From the NCBI GenBank assembly GCA_934635385.1, contig CAKTZI010000012.1, positions 1 to 64,000 on the forward strand: a stretch of 64,000 bases of DNA, written 5' to 3'. This DNA comes from an uncultured Kiritimatiellota bacterium. Its GTDB lineage: Bacteria > Verrucomicrobiota > Kiritimatiellia > RFP12 > UBA1067. This document shows positions 24,169-32,763 of this stretch, piece after piece; within the stretch, counting starts at the first letter, position 1, and each line of letters opens with the position of its first letter. The translations under genes were made by a program, and so were the position numbers. A model generated the notes under the pieces. That model worked only from the letters and a program-made list of their open reading frames with translations, was not told the DNA's origin and ran no database searches.

Positions 24169-25458
24169 ATGTTCAGGCGGACGATTTTCCTTTTCCTTCT
24201 GCCGTTGGCGGGGCCGGGCGTTTCCGCTCCTGTGAAGGATGTCCGTCCGGGCTTTGGCTACGCGGGGCGGCTCGAACCCTATCCCACCTCAACGGAACTT
24301 CGTCTGCGGATGGCAAAGTTCGGCATGACGGCGGGGTGGTTCCGCCGGGACGAGCTGCCGGAGGGCTACGTGCGGTTCTCGCGTCCGCAGGTCAACGAGC
24401 TGCCGTATCTGCTCTTCTCGCCGAAGCGGAGCGCGACCCCAGCCCCGATGGTGGTCTACTTCGGCGGCACGGGCGAACAGGGCACGAACCTCGTCGTCCA
24501 GTTCCGCCAGACGACGCTCTTCTCCCGCCTGACGGCGCCCGAATTCCAGAAGCGGCATCCGTGCTACGTCTTTGCGCCGCTGATGCCGAAAGGCGCCGTC
24601 ATGCGGGCGGCCCTGCCGGGTTCGAGCAAGCTCGCGGACTTGACGTGCGACGCGATGTACGCCGTGATCGCCACGCTGAAGTCTCCCAAGGTCGATACGA
24701 ACCGTCTGTACGTAACGGGTCTTTCCTGGGGTGGCGTCGCCGCGTTCGAGTTGTCGTGCGGTTTCCCCGGACGCTTTGCGGCGTGCGTGCCGACGTCGTG
24801 CATTCAGAGTCCCGCTCGGATTCCGAAGACCTCGCCGGGAAACTACTGGATGCTGTACAACGAGAACTCCTACCAAGGTGCAGCCTCTCAGCGGGCGCTC
24901 CGCCGAATCGAGGAGATTGTCCGCAGCGGCGGCGGCGACTTTCGGCGTTCGACGTTCCCCGACCGAGGGCATGACGCCTGGAGCAAGGCGTGGAGCGAGG
25001 ATGCCGTCTGGGAATGGGTGTTTGCCAAGGGCGCGTCCCGAACGAACGCCCAAGACGGCCGTGCACGTGTCGTCGCCCTGGCCAAGTGCGCGGCGAGCGT
25101 CCCCGGCGCGGATGCCGGACACGGGCCGGAGCGCATCGTCGACGGACTGGACGCCACGGCCTACGTCTCGGCTCGTCCGGCGTGTCGCGGTGATCGCGTG
25201 GAGATAGTCTTCCCCGAACCTGTTCGCGGAAAGTTCCGCATCGTGTCCGGCCTGAAGAACGGTAGCCAGCGGCTCGGCAACGCCGTCGTCGAGGCTTCCG
25301 CCGGAGGCGGAAAGTGGCATCGCGTCGGCCTGTTCTCCGAACGGCGCGGAGAGGTTCGGTTCACGTTGCGACGTTCGGCTGACCGTCTGCGCATCGTCTT
25401 TGTCGGAGACCGCCCGATGGTCATGGTCATTCGAAAGATCGTTCCGGAGGACGGATGA
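24169..25458 (+). CDS. Exported alpha/beta-hydrolase esterase with C-terminal discoidin-like domain
   Basis: A 429-residue protein: short signal peptide (to ~residue 19), an alpha/beta-hydrolase domain (PMVVYFGGTGEQGTN oxyanion region, GLSWGG nucleophile elbow with S186, catalytic His in DRGHDAW at H268) and a C-terminal ~120-residue beta-sandwich that looks like an F5/8 type C/discoidin carbohydrate-binding domain (RIVDGLDATAYVSARP; KFRIVSGLKN). This matches secreted PHB-depolymerase/feruloyl-esterase-type carbohydrate esterases. GC content returns to the high core level here. The stop overlaps the next gene by ATGA. Confidence 0.75.
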   Translation: MFRRTIFLFLLPLAGPGVSAPVKDVRPGFGYAGRLEPYPTSTELRLRMAKFGMTAGWFRRDELPEGYVRFSRPQVNELPYLLFSPKRSATPAPMVVYFGGTGEQGTNLVVQFRQTTLFSRLTAPEFQKRHPCYVFAPLMPKGAVMRAALPGSSKLADLTCDAMYAVIATLKSPKVDTNRLYVTGLSWGGVAAFELSCGFPGRFAACVPTSCIQSPARIPKTSPGNYWMLYNENSYQGAASQRALRRIEEIVRSGGGDFRRSTFPDRGHDAWSKAWSEDAVWEWVFAKGASRTNAQDGRARVVALAKCAASVPGADAGHGPERIVDGLDATAYVSARPACRGDRVEIVFPEPVRGKFRIVSGLKNGSQRLGNAVVEASAGGGKWHRVGLFSERRGEVRFTLRRSADRLRIVFVGDRPMVMVIRKIVPEDG

Positions 25459-27188
25459 AGCTTCGTGACGGACTCCTTGTCAGCCTTGCGGTTGCGACGG
25501 TCGCGTGCGCGCTTCCGCAGGACGCGCGGCTTGTGCGCCGAGGCGTCCGCCTGGCGACATCGTGGCGGGACGGCTTCCGCAGCACGGGCGAATACGTTGA
25601 TGCGGCTCGGCGAATGGCCGCGCGGGCACAGGCGTCTGGCAAGTCGGTCGCCTACTGCTGTTCGCGCGGCCATGAACTGCTTCCCGTTGATCGGTCGCGC
25701 GTTCTGGCGATGTCCTGGGCGACGGCGCCGAAGCCCGTGAAGTTCGGCGCCGTGCCGGAACTGACCGACGCAGATGCAATCGTCGCTCCATCCGACAGTT
25801 CGTGGGCTTGCGCGGAGTTGCCCGCGCAAGGCTATCGCATCCTCGATTCGGGCGGCGGCCTTCATTTATGGGCGAGAGGATCGGATTGGACTTCATCATC
25901 GTTCACAGGTTCGCCGCCCAGACCTTGGCGCGGCGAACTCATGTCGACGTTGGCACTTGGCTTGGTGGTCGCCGCATTCGTTGCCATCGGTGGCTTTGAA
26001 GGTTTGGTTTGGGGGCTTCTGGCCTTGTCCGTGTCGATGTTCCTTGCTGTGGCAGGGTTGCATTGGACAGGCTGGACGTGTGCGGCTGTCAGTCTTGCCG
26101 TTGCCTTGGGCCTTGTCGCGCGGCTGTCGGCCTCTGCGAAAAGAGGCAGAAGTCGATGGCTTTGCGTGGGGGGTGCGTTGTGCCTTTTCGTCGCCTACGG
26201 GGCTTTGGCGTTGACGCACACGTTCGTCGCGCCGAACGGATTGGGGACGGTTGGCGGAAAAGCCAAGTTGCTGTTGCTCGCGGCAGGGTTTCCAACTGGA
26301 TTCTTCACGGACGGTACCTTTGCGCCGTATCAGCCGACCTATCCGCCGGGGGCGGCGATGCTGGTGCTGTGGGGCTATTCGCTGGCGAACGCGAGCGGCG
26401 AGTGGCTGATTCAGCTCGTGCCGTGCCTCTGGATGTCCGCGCTGTGCGGCTTCCTGCTCTCCCGCGCGCCACCGTGGCCGGGGCGGCTCCTGGTGGTCGC
26501 ATTCTTTCTGACGCCGCTGACGGTTCGGCTCGCGACGCTGTTCTATCCGGAATGTCTTGTCGGGCTGTGCGTTCTCGTGGGCTGGGAGCGCATCCGGCGC
26601 GATTCGCTCGATTGGCTGGGGTGGCTTGTCCTGGGCGCGTCCGGCTGGTTCAAGAACGAGGGTCTGATTTATTTTGTCTCTCTGGCGGTCGCGGTGTTTC
26701 TGTTGCGTTCTTCGGATTTGCGCATTCGGCTTCTGCTGCGCATTGTCAGCGGTGCGCTGTTGCCGGTTGCCTGGCAGTGCGGGTGTCGGCTGGCGGGTGC
26801 CTCGCTTGACGGCTATGTGCCGCTTTGTCAGATGAGCGTGGCGAAAGGCTTCGCGGCGTTCACACGGATGGTGCGGTATGCGCTATTGGAGCCGTGGCGT
26901 TATGGCTTCGCCTTTCCCGTTGGATTGGTTGTGCTTGCCCGTCGTTCTTGGCGTGGGCCTTCTGCACTTGGAGCGGTCTGTCTGGGCGTGGTATTCATGG
27001 TCGGCTGCTTCGGAGCAATTTTCGCGCTCAGCGGAGCTGCCGACTTCAACTGGCACCTCGACAGCGTGGAGCGACTGCTTTGGGTTCCCGCGCTGTTGCT
27101 CGTGCGCGAGATCGTGGATGCCCTTGAAAACGAGGCATGTGCGCAAACTGAACCTCGCCGTATTCCGCTGAGGCCCGATTTTTGGTAA
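25455..27188 (+). CDS. Polytopic membrane protein, possibly a GT-C glycosyltransferase-like protein
   Basis: A 577-residue protein with an N-terminal membrane anchor, an exported soluble stretch (~25-150), then about ten hydrophobic segments. The middle loop (GKAKLLLLAAGFPTGFFTDG; YQPTYPPGAAMLVLWGYSL) with aromatic/acidic residues resembles GT-C lipid-linked-sugar transferases, but the typical first-loop DD/DE pair is not evident, so this is a weak assignment. It overlaps the esterase by 4 nt. Confidence 0.6.
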   Translation: MKLRDGLLVSLAVATVACALPQDARLVRRGVRLATSWRDGFRSTGEYVDAARRMAARAQASGKSVAYCCSRGHELLPVDRSRVLAMSWATAPKPVKFGAVPELTDADAIVAPSDSSWACAELPAQGYRILDSGGGLHLWARGSDWTSSSFTGSPPRPWRGELMSTLALGLVVAAFVAIGGFEGLVWGLLALSVSMFLAVAGLHWTGWTCAAVSLAVALGLVARLSASAKRGRSRWLCVGGALCLFVAYGALALTHTFVAPNGLGTVGGKAKLLLLAAGFPTGFFTDGTFAPYQPTYPPGAAMLVLWGYSLANASGEWLIQLVPCLWMSALCGFLLSRAPPWPGRLLVVAFFLTPLTVRLATLFYPECLVGLCVLVGWERIRRDSLDWLGWLVLGASGWFKNEGLIYFVSLAVAVFLLRSSDLRIRLLLRIVSGALLPVAWQCGCRLAGASLDGYVPLCQMSVAKGFAAFTRMVRYALLEPWRYGFAFPVGLVVLARRSWRGPSALGAVCLGVVFMVGCFGAIFALSGAADFNWHLDSVERLLWVPALLLVREIVDALENEACAQTEPRRIPLRPDFW

Positions 27189-27191
27189 AAT
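27186..27191 (+). promoter_or_regulatory. Extended -10 promoter of bamA
   Basis: TTTGGTAAAAT, hexamer TAAAAT at 27186-27191, lies 10 nt before the ATG at 27202 and overlaps the end of the upstream gene. Confidence 0.55.
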
Positions 27192-27201
27192 ACGCGCACT
27201 T

Positions 27202-29628
27202 ATGAAAAGGTTGATTGCGTTTGCCGTCCTCGTGGGGGCGGCGGCCGCCTTTGCGGCGGATGTGACCGAAGTCCGGGTCAAGGCCCTGGACGGATTCGGC
27301 GGCGACACGTCGTTTGTCGCGAGCCGCTGTCAGGTGAAGGCCGGAAAGCCCTATGACCCCGTGACGGTGACGCGCGACGTCACGTCCCTCAAGGACTCCG
27401 GCGAGTTCGAGGACATCACGGCCGACGCCCAGCGCGTGGCGGACGGCGTGGAGGTCACGTACTACGTGAAGCGCAAGATGCGCTATGCGGGGCCGCTCGT
27501 CATTGAGGGCAACGAGGCGCTGAGCGAGTCGAAGATCGCCGGCGAGGCGGGACTGAAGGACGGCTACCTCTACGGGGAGTCCGACCTCGCGGCGGCGGCG
27601 GCTCGCGTCCGGCTCGCCTACCAGAAGAAGCACTACGCCGACGCGAAGGTCATGTTCCGCACGAAGATCATCTCCGGCAACGACGTGAACGTCGTCTTCA
27701 CGATTGACGAAGGCGCGCGCCAGAAGGTGGCGGACTACGTCTTCGAGGGCACGCCCCACGCCGTGGACGTCTCCGCCTGGCGGTCGCTGAGCCTCGGCGG
27801 CGAGCTGGACGAGGGGACGTTTGACGTGGCCGAACTGCACGAGGCGATCAATGACCTGCCGTGGTGGAACCCGATGGGCTGGTTCTCCGACAGCCCCGTG
27901 ACGAAAGACCAGCTCGCGCAATGCTGCGACAAGCTCGCCGAGGTCTACCGCAACCACGGCTATCTTGACGTGAAGGTCGAGGGTCCGCGCCGCGTCCCGG
28001 CGGGGGAGGGCAAGGTGAACCTCGTCTTCACGTTCACGGAAGGCGTCCAGTACCGCGTCGGCAAGACGCAGGTGACGGGCGTGACGCGCTATTCGGCGGA
28101 TGACGTCGCGGCGCGCAGCGCGCTGCCGGTGGCCGGGGCGATCGCCGGCGAGAAGGCGCTCGCGGACGCGGCGCACCGCATCGAGGTCGCCGTCGGCTCC
28201 GGCGATTCGGGCCTCGCCGACTCGCGCGTCGACGTGCGGCGCATCCCGACGGACGATCCGTCCGTCGTCAACGTCGTCTTCAAGGTGAGCGAGGGCGTGC
28301 CGGTCGTGCTGAACGAGGTGAAGATTCGCGGCAACGACTACACGATGGACAAGGTGATCCGCCGCGAGATCGCGCTGGGTCCGGGCGACCGCATGCTCGC
28401 CGACCGCGCCGAGCGCTCGCAGAAGCGACTCGAGAACCTCGACTACTTCGGGCGCGTGCGCTACTATTTGGAGCCGACGGGGCTCGGCAAGGACGCGAAC
28501 GGCGCCGAGTCCCGCGATCTCGTCTATGAGGTCGAGGAGAAGAACACGGGCTCGTTCATGGTCGGCGTCGGCGCGTCGACGGTCGATTCCGTCTACATTT
28601 CCGCCGAAGTGAACCAGAACAACTTCGACCTCTTCGCGCCGTCGAAGCTCTTCCGTGGCGCGGGGCAGAAGGGCCGCGCCTACGTGGCGTGGGGCCCGCG
28701 CTACCAGTCGGCCGAGCTCGGCTTCGTCGAGCCGCACCTCTTCGGCCGCATGCTGGAGCTTTCGGTCGACCTCTACCGCCGTCTGCGCTGGTATGACGAG
28801 TACGACCTCATCCGCACGGGCGCGATGGTCTCGTTCGCGTATCCCGTGAAGTTCTGGCCGACGTGGGAGCCGTTCGGTCGCTTCGGCATCGGCCTCTCCG
28901 GCGAGTACATCGAGTTCGACGACGTCGACGGCGGGCTTTACGCCTGGGGCGAGGACGAGGTCCGCCTCTTCGAGCGGGAGGCGCACGAGCACGGCGACGT
29001 CTTCGAGCCGGTCGTGCATCTCTACTGGTCGAAGGACGGCCGCGACAACTTCCGCATCCCGACGCGCGGCTACCGCACGCGCGTGTTCCTCGACGTCGCG
29101 CCGGCGGGCGACAACCAGTACTGGCGCTTCGGCGTCAACCACCGCAACTACTTCAACGTCTGGCGGCAGCTGCTCGGCGCGAACGTCGATCACGTCCTCA
29201 TGGTCGCGCTGCGGGCGGAGACGATCGACGCGTTCTCGGACGACCTGCCGATCTACAACCGCATGTTCCTCGGCGGCCCGAAGTCGATTCGCGGCATTGA
29301 GTACCGCAACGTCTCGCCGATGGTGCGGCGCGTGGACGGGCATGACGACTGGGCCCCGTGGGGCGGCCAGACGCTCTTCTGCATGAACCTCGAGTACACG
29401 ATCCCGGTCGTCAAGATGCTGCGCTTCGCCGTCTTCTCGGACGTCGGCTCGGTCGGCGAGGACGTCTGGGACCTCGACTTCTCGGACACGTTCGCGTGGA
29501 CGGTCGGCTGCGGCTTCCGCCTCGACATCCCGATGTTCCCGATCCGCCTCGACTTCGCGACGCCGGTCGAGAAGCCCGAACACGCCGAGGAGGAGGTCTT
29601 CTCGTTCACGGTCGGGTATGACTTCTAA
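27202..29628 (+). CDS. bamA: Outer-membrane protein assembly factor BamA (Omp85)
   Basis: An 808-residue protein with a signal peptide (to ~residue 19, AFAAD), periplasmic POTRA repeats over ~residues 20-420 (for example GPLVIEGNEALSESKIAGEAG and VVLNEVKIRGNDYTMDKVIRREI) and a C-terminal 16-strand barrel. The barrel shows the lid motif region (RMFLGGPKSIRGIEYRNV; the SIRG corresponds to the conserved VRGF) and ends in aromatic F (SFTVGYDF), as needed for outer-membrane insertion. BamA folds beta-barrel proteins into the outer membrane. skp and lpxD follow, the conserved order of envelope-biogenesis genes. Confidence 0.93.
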   Translation: MKRLIAFAVLVGAAAAFAADVTEVRVKALDGFGGDTSFVASRCQVKAGKPYDPVTVTRDVTSLKDSGEFEDITADAQRVADGVEVTYYVKRKMRYAGPLVIEGNEALSESKIAGEAGLKDGYLYGESDLAAAAARVRLAYQKKHYADAKVMFRTKIISGNDVNVVFTIDEGARQKVADYVFEGTPHAVDVSAWRSLSLGGELDEGTFDVAELHEAINDLPWWNPMGWFSDSPVTKDQLAQCCDKLAEVYRNHGYLDVKVEGPRRVPAGEGKVNLVFTFTEGVQYRVGKTQVTGVTRYSADDVAARSALPVAGAIAGEKALADAAHRIEVAVGSGDSGLADSRVDVRRIPTDDPSVVNVVFKVSEGVPVVLNEVKIRGNDYTMDKVIRREIALGPGDRMLADRAERSQKRLENLDYFGRVRYYLEPTGLGKDANGAESRDLVYEVEEKNTGSFMVGVGASTVDSVYISAEVNQNNFDLFAPSKLFRGAGQKGRAYVAWGPRYQSAELGFVEPHLFGRMLELSVDLYRRLRWYDEYDLIRTGAMVSFAYPVKFWPTWEPFGRFGIGLSGEYIEFDDVDGGLYAWGEDEVRLFEREAHEHGDVFEPVVHLYWSKDGRDNFRIPTRGYRTRVFLDVAPAGDNQYWRFGVNHRNYFNVWRQLLGANVDHVLMVALRAETIDAFSDDLPIYNRMFLGGPKSIRGIEYRNVSPMVRRVDGHDDWAPWGGQTLFCMNLEYTIPVVKMLRFAVFSDVGSVGEDVWDLDFSDTFAWTVGCGFRLDIPMFPIRLDFATPVEKPEHAEEEVFSFTVGYDF

Positions 29629-29635
29629 GAAATAG

Positions 29636-29697
29636 TCGAATAATCGAATTGGTGAATTTTCGAATTGGCGAATTATCGAATAATCGAATCAACGAAC
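29636..29697. repeat. TCGAAT-based AT-rich repeat tract between bamA and skp
   Basis: An irregular array of TCGAAT and GAATT units; TCGAATAATCGAAT occurs twice, separated by GGTGAATTTTCGAATTGGCG-type spacers. It fills nearly the whole 93-nt gap; an AAGGAAAAC site follows before the skp ATG. Confidence 0.7.
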
Positions 29698-29721
29698 TGA
29701 TCAAATAAGGAAAACAAGAAA

Positions 29722-30282
29722 ATGAAGAAACTCGCATTCACGCTCGTTCTGCTCGCGGCTTTCGCCGCCTCGGCGGAGATGAAGGTCGGCACGGTCAACC
29801 TGATGCTCCTCATCCGCAACCACCCGAACTACGACGCCAACAAGGAGCTTTTGACCTCGACGGACAAGGACTACCAGAAGAAGGTCGAGGCGATCAAGTC
29901 CGAGGGCGAGAGCCTTCAGGCGGAAGGCAAGAAGATCGCCGAGCAGCTGCGCAACCCGATGCTCGCGGCGAAGGCGAAGGCCGATGTCGAGAAGCAGCTC
30001 ATGGACATCCAGCAGAAGCTGATGGGCATCGAGCAGCGCTATCGTGCCGAAGTCGCGCGCTGCCGACAGGACCTGCAGGATCTGGAGGGGCGGCTCCTCA
30101 AGACGACGACGGACGACCTGCGCAAGCGGCTCGCGAAGTTCGCCGAGAAGAAGGACTACGACCTCATCCTCGACAAGACCGCCGCGCCGTTCGCGAAGGC
30201 GAAGTACGACGTGACGGACGAGATGCTGCAGGAGCTGGGCGTCGAGCCCAAGAACGCGAAGGGGCGCGATGAAGGCAAGTGA
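29722..30282 (+). CDS. OmpH/Skp-family periplasmic chaperone
   Basis: A 186-residue protein with a signal peptide (MKKLAFTLVLLAAFAASAE) followed by KVGTVNLMLLIRNHPNY, the strand that starts OmpH/Skp proteins, and then two long coiled-coil tentacle helices (~residues 45-135, rich in Lys/Glu/Gln) and a closing strand KKDYDLILDKT. Skp trimers carry unfolded barrel proteins to BamA, consistent with the gene order. The stop lies inside lpxD (14-nt overlap). Confidence 0.85.
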   Translation: MKKLAFTLVLLAAFAASAEMKVGTVNLMLLIRNHPNYDANKELLTSTDKDYQKKVEAIKSEGESLQAEGKKIAEQLRNPMLAAKAKADVEKQLMDIQQKLMGIEQRYRAEVARCRQDLQDLEGRLLKTTTDDLRKRLAKFAEKKDYDLILDKTAAPFAKAKYDVTDEMLQELGVEPKNAKGRDEGK

Positions 30283-31294
30283 GCTGGCGAAGGCCCTCGG
30301 CGGCACGCTGGAGGACTCTGACGTCGACATCCTCTCCTGCGCGGGACTGGAGGAGGCCCGCAAGGGCGACCTCAGCTTCTGCAAGGACCCGAAGCACGTC
30401 GCGCTTGTGCAGGTGACGAAGGCTTCGGCCGTGCTGCTGACGAAGGACTGGGAACACGGCGCGCCGTGCGCGATCATCCGCGTGAAGGACCCGAACGACG
30501 CCTGCATGAAGGCGGCCGCCCTGCTGGCGCCGCCGCCGCCCGTCCGCGCGCCGGGCATCCACCCGACCGCCGTCATCGACCCGTCCGTCACGCTCGGCAA
30601 GCGCGTCCACGTCGGCGCCTACACGGTCATCGAGAAGGGTGCGGAAATCGGCGACGACTGCGTCATCGAGGCGCAGGTCTTCATCGGCGAGAACTGCCGC
30701 CTCGGCGACGGCTGCCACCTCTATCCGCAGGTCACGCTCCGCGAGGGCTCGGTGCTCGGCAAGAAGGTCATCCTGCACTGCGGCGTGCGGATCGGCGGCG
30801 ACGGCTACGGCTACACGACGTCGGTCGGCCTGACGGGCATCAAGATTGAGAAGATTCCCCAGCTCGGCATCGTCGAGCTGGGCGACGGCGTCGAGGTCGG
30901 CTCGAACACGACGATTGACCGCGCGCGCATCGGCCGCACCTACATCGGGCCGCAGACGAAGATCGACAACCTCGTGCAGATCGGCCACAACGTCAAGGTC
31001 GCGGGCTACTCGGGCATCATCGCCCAGGCGGGCGTCGCGGGCTCGACGCAGATCGGCAAGGGCTGCCTCATCTGGGCGCAGGCCGGCGTCTCCGGCCACA
31101 TCAAGATCGCGGACGGCGTCCAGGTCGGCCCCCAGGCGGGCGTGCCGAAGACGCTGGACGGCTCGGTCAAGTACGTGCTCGGCGCGCCGGCCGAGTCGAA
31201 GAAGGAATTTGGCGCGCGCCTTCTCCTGCCGCGTCTGGTGGAGAAGCTGCGCGCCGAGGTAAAGGAACTGAAGGCGCTCGTCGCCGCGGAGTGA
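30269..31294 (+). CDS. lpxD: UDP-3-O-acylglucosamine N-acyltransferase
   Basis: A 341-residue hexapeptide-repeat acyltransferase adding the second acyl chain in lipid A synthesis. N-terminal uridine-binding domain (CAGLEEARKGDLSFCKDPKH), left-handed beta-helix from ~residue 100, and the catalytic region QIGHNVKVAGYSGI with H240, followed by AQAGVAGSTQIGKGCLIWAQ. The presence of lpxD implies lipopolysaccharide or a related lipid A. Overlaps the Skp gene by 14 nt. Confidence 0.93.
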   Translation: MKASELAKALGGTLEDSDVDILSCAGLEEARKGDLSFCKDPKHVALVQVTKASAVLLTKDWEHGAPCAIIRVKDPNDACMKAAALLAPPPPVRAPGIHPTAVIDPSVTLGKRVHVGAYTVIEKGAEIGDDCVIEAQVFIGENCRLGDGCHLYPQVTLREGSVLGKKVILHCGVRIGGDGYGYTTSVGLTGIKIEKIPQLGIVELGDGVEVGSNTTIDRARIGRTYIGPQTKIDNLVQIGHNVKVAGYSGIIAQAGVAGSTQIGKGCLIWAQAGVSGHIKIADGVQVGPQAGVPKTLDGSVKYVLGAPAESKKEFGARLLLPRLVEKLRAEVKELKALVAAE

Positions 31295-31313
31295 GGCGCG
31301 GGCGGAAAGGACT

Positions 31314-32114
31314 ATGGCAAGCGGAAACTTTGATTTCGGGGCGCTCCTGAACGACCAGTTCAAGGGCATTCGCAAGGGCTACAAGTTCGGCAGGGCGTTC
31401 AACGACGACAAGTCGCTCGTGCGCCCGGCGAAGCCGGCCGTGGAGGTCGCGTCGGACGACAATGCGGCGCTCAAGGCCGCCTACGAGGCGGGCGAGGCCG
31501 TTTCGGGCCTCGTCGAGAAGGAAGTGAAGGGCGGCTACGAGGTGACCGTCGCCGGCCAGCGCGCGTTCTGTCCCTTCTCCCAGATCGACCGGTTCAGGAA
31601 GGAGCCGTCCGACTATCTCGGACGCAAGTTCGACTTCGTCATCACGGAATACGCGAAGGACGACCGGGGCCTCAGCGTCGTCGTCTCGCGCCGCGCGCTC
31701 CTGGAGGTTCAGGCCGAGGCGCAGCGCGAGGCCGTCCTCAACGAGCTGCACGAGGGCGAGACGCTGAACGGCACCGTCACGCGCGTCTTCGACTTCGGGG
31801 CGTTCGTCGATCTCGGCGGCGTCGACGGACTCATCCCCGTGCGCGAGATCGCGTGGGAGCGCGTCGAGGACCCGAACGCGATCTTGAAGTCGGGCGATGC
31901 CGTGACCGTCAAGATCCTGCACATCGACCGCGAGGCGGGCAAGATCGCGCTCTCCCGCAAGGAGTGCCTGCCGCGCGTCTTCCACCGCTCGCCCGAAGAG
32001 GAGGCGTCCGCCAAGTCGGCGGCCGAAGTCGCGGAATGGATGAAGGCGAACGCCGAGAAGAACGCGCACGTCGGCTCGCTTGCGGGCGCGTTCGCCGGCC
32101 TGAAGCTCGGCTGA
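31314..32114 (+). CDS. Small S1 RNA-binding domain protein
   Basis: A 266-residue protein with two S1 OB-folds: a degenerate one (~50-125, VSGLVEKEVKGGYEVTVAGQ) and a good one (~145-215, LNGTVTRVFDFGAFVDLGG and DGLIPVREIAWERV). It looks like a two-domain version of ribosomal protein S1; true S1 has four to six domains and is expected elsewhere. The final ~50 residues are charged helix. An AAAGGA site lies 7 nt before the ATG. Confidence 0.85.
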   Translation: MASGNFDFGALLNDQFKGIRKGYKFGRAFNDDKSLVRPAKPAVEVASDDNAALKAAYEAGEAVSGLVEKEVKGGYEVTVAGQRAFCPFSQIDRFRKEPSDYLGRKFDFVITEYAKDDRGLSVVVSRRALLEVQAEAQREAVLNELHEGETLNGTVTRVFDFGAFVDLGGVDGLIPVREIAWERVEDPNAILKSGDAVTVKILHIDREAGKIALSRKECLPRVFHRSPEEEASAKSAAEVAEWMKANAEKNAHVGSLAGAFAGLKLG

Positions 32115-32120
32115 TGGACG

Positions 32121-32145
32121 GGATGGCCCCGTGCGTCAGCCATCC
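32121..32145. other. 7-bp hairpin upstream of the V-ATPase promoter
   Basis: GGATGGC (32121-32127) pairs with GCCATCC (32139-32145) around an 11-nt loop. It is followed by A residues rather than a T tract on this strand, so it is not a canonical intrinsic terminator. It lies between the S1 gene and the next promoter. Confidence 0.4.
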
Positions 32146-32155
32146 GAAAAAATGG

Positions 32156-32161
32156 TATAAT
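32156..32161 (+). promoter_or_regulatory. Extended -10 promoter of the V-ATPase D-I-K genes
   Basis: AATGGTATAAT, hexamer at 32156-32161, 8 nt before the ATG at 32170; predicts a leaderless message. Confidence 0.7.
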
Positions 32162-32169
32162 ACGGTCTC

Positions 32170-32763
32170 ATGGCGAAGGTCAAGCTGACAAAGACGGAGC
32201 TCAAGGCTCAGACGGATGCGCTGAAGCGGTTTCAGCGCTTCCTGCCGATGCTCCAGCTCAAGAAGCAGCAGCTGCAGGGCGAAATCGCCGGGATCTCCGC
32301 CAAGGCCGACGCGACGCGCGCCGCCGAGCGCGCGGTGCGGGCCGACCTCGACCGCTGGGTCGGCCTCTTCGCGACCGATCCCGCGCTCCTGGCGGGCCTC
32401 GTGAAGGTCAAGGAGGTGCGGACGGGCTCGGCGAACATCGCGGGCGTGACGATTCCGACCTTCGACGCGATCGAGACGGACGTGAAGCCGGTCGATCCCT
32501 GGTCGACGCCGGCGTGGGTCGACGGCGCGGTGGACGTGACGACGAAGATCCTCTCGCTCCAGTGCGAGCGGGCGATCTACGAGGAGCAGCGCCGCCTGAT
32601 CGCGGCCGAGCTCCAGCAGACGTCGCAGCGCGTGAACCTGTTCGAGAAGGTGCGGATTCCCGCCTGCAAGGAGGCGATCCGCGTCATCAAGATCGCGCTC
32701 GGCGACGAGCAGACCGCCGCCGTCACGCGCGGCAAGATCGCGAAGGGGAGGGACAAGTCGTGA
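32170..32763 (+). CDS. V/A-type ATP synthase subunit D
   Basis: A 197-residue coiled-coil protein. The opening VKLTKTELKAQTDALKRFQRFLPMLQLKKQQLQ and the C-terminal coiled coil (~135-185, FEKVRIPACKEAIRVIKIAL) are typical of subunit D, the central rotor shaft linking the catalytic A3B3 head to the membrane ring. The stop overlaps the next start (GTGA). Genes for A, B, C, E and F are not in this window. Confidence 0.88.
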   Translation: MAKVKLTKTELKAQTDALKRFQRFLPMLQLKKQQLQGEIAGISAKADATRAAERAVRADLDRWVGLFATDPALLAGLVKVKEVRTGSANIAGVTIPTFDAIETDVKPVDPWSTPAWVDGAVDVTTKILSLQCERAIYEEQRRLIAAELQQTSQRVNLFEKVRIPACKEAIRVIKIALGDEQTAAVTRGKIAKGRDKS

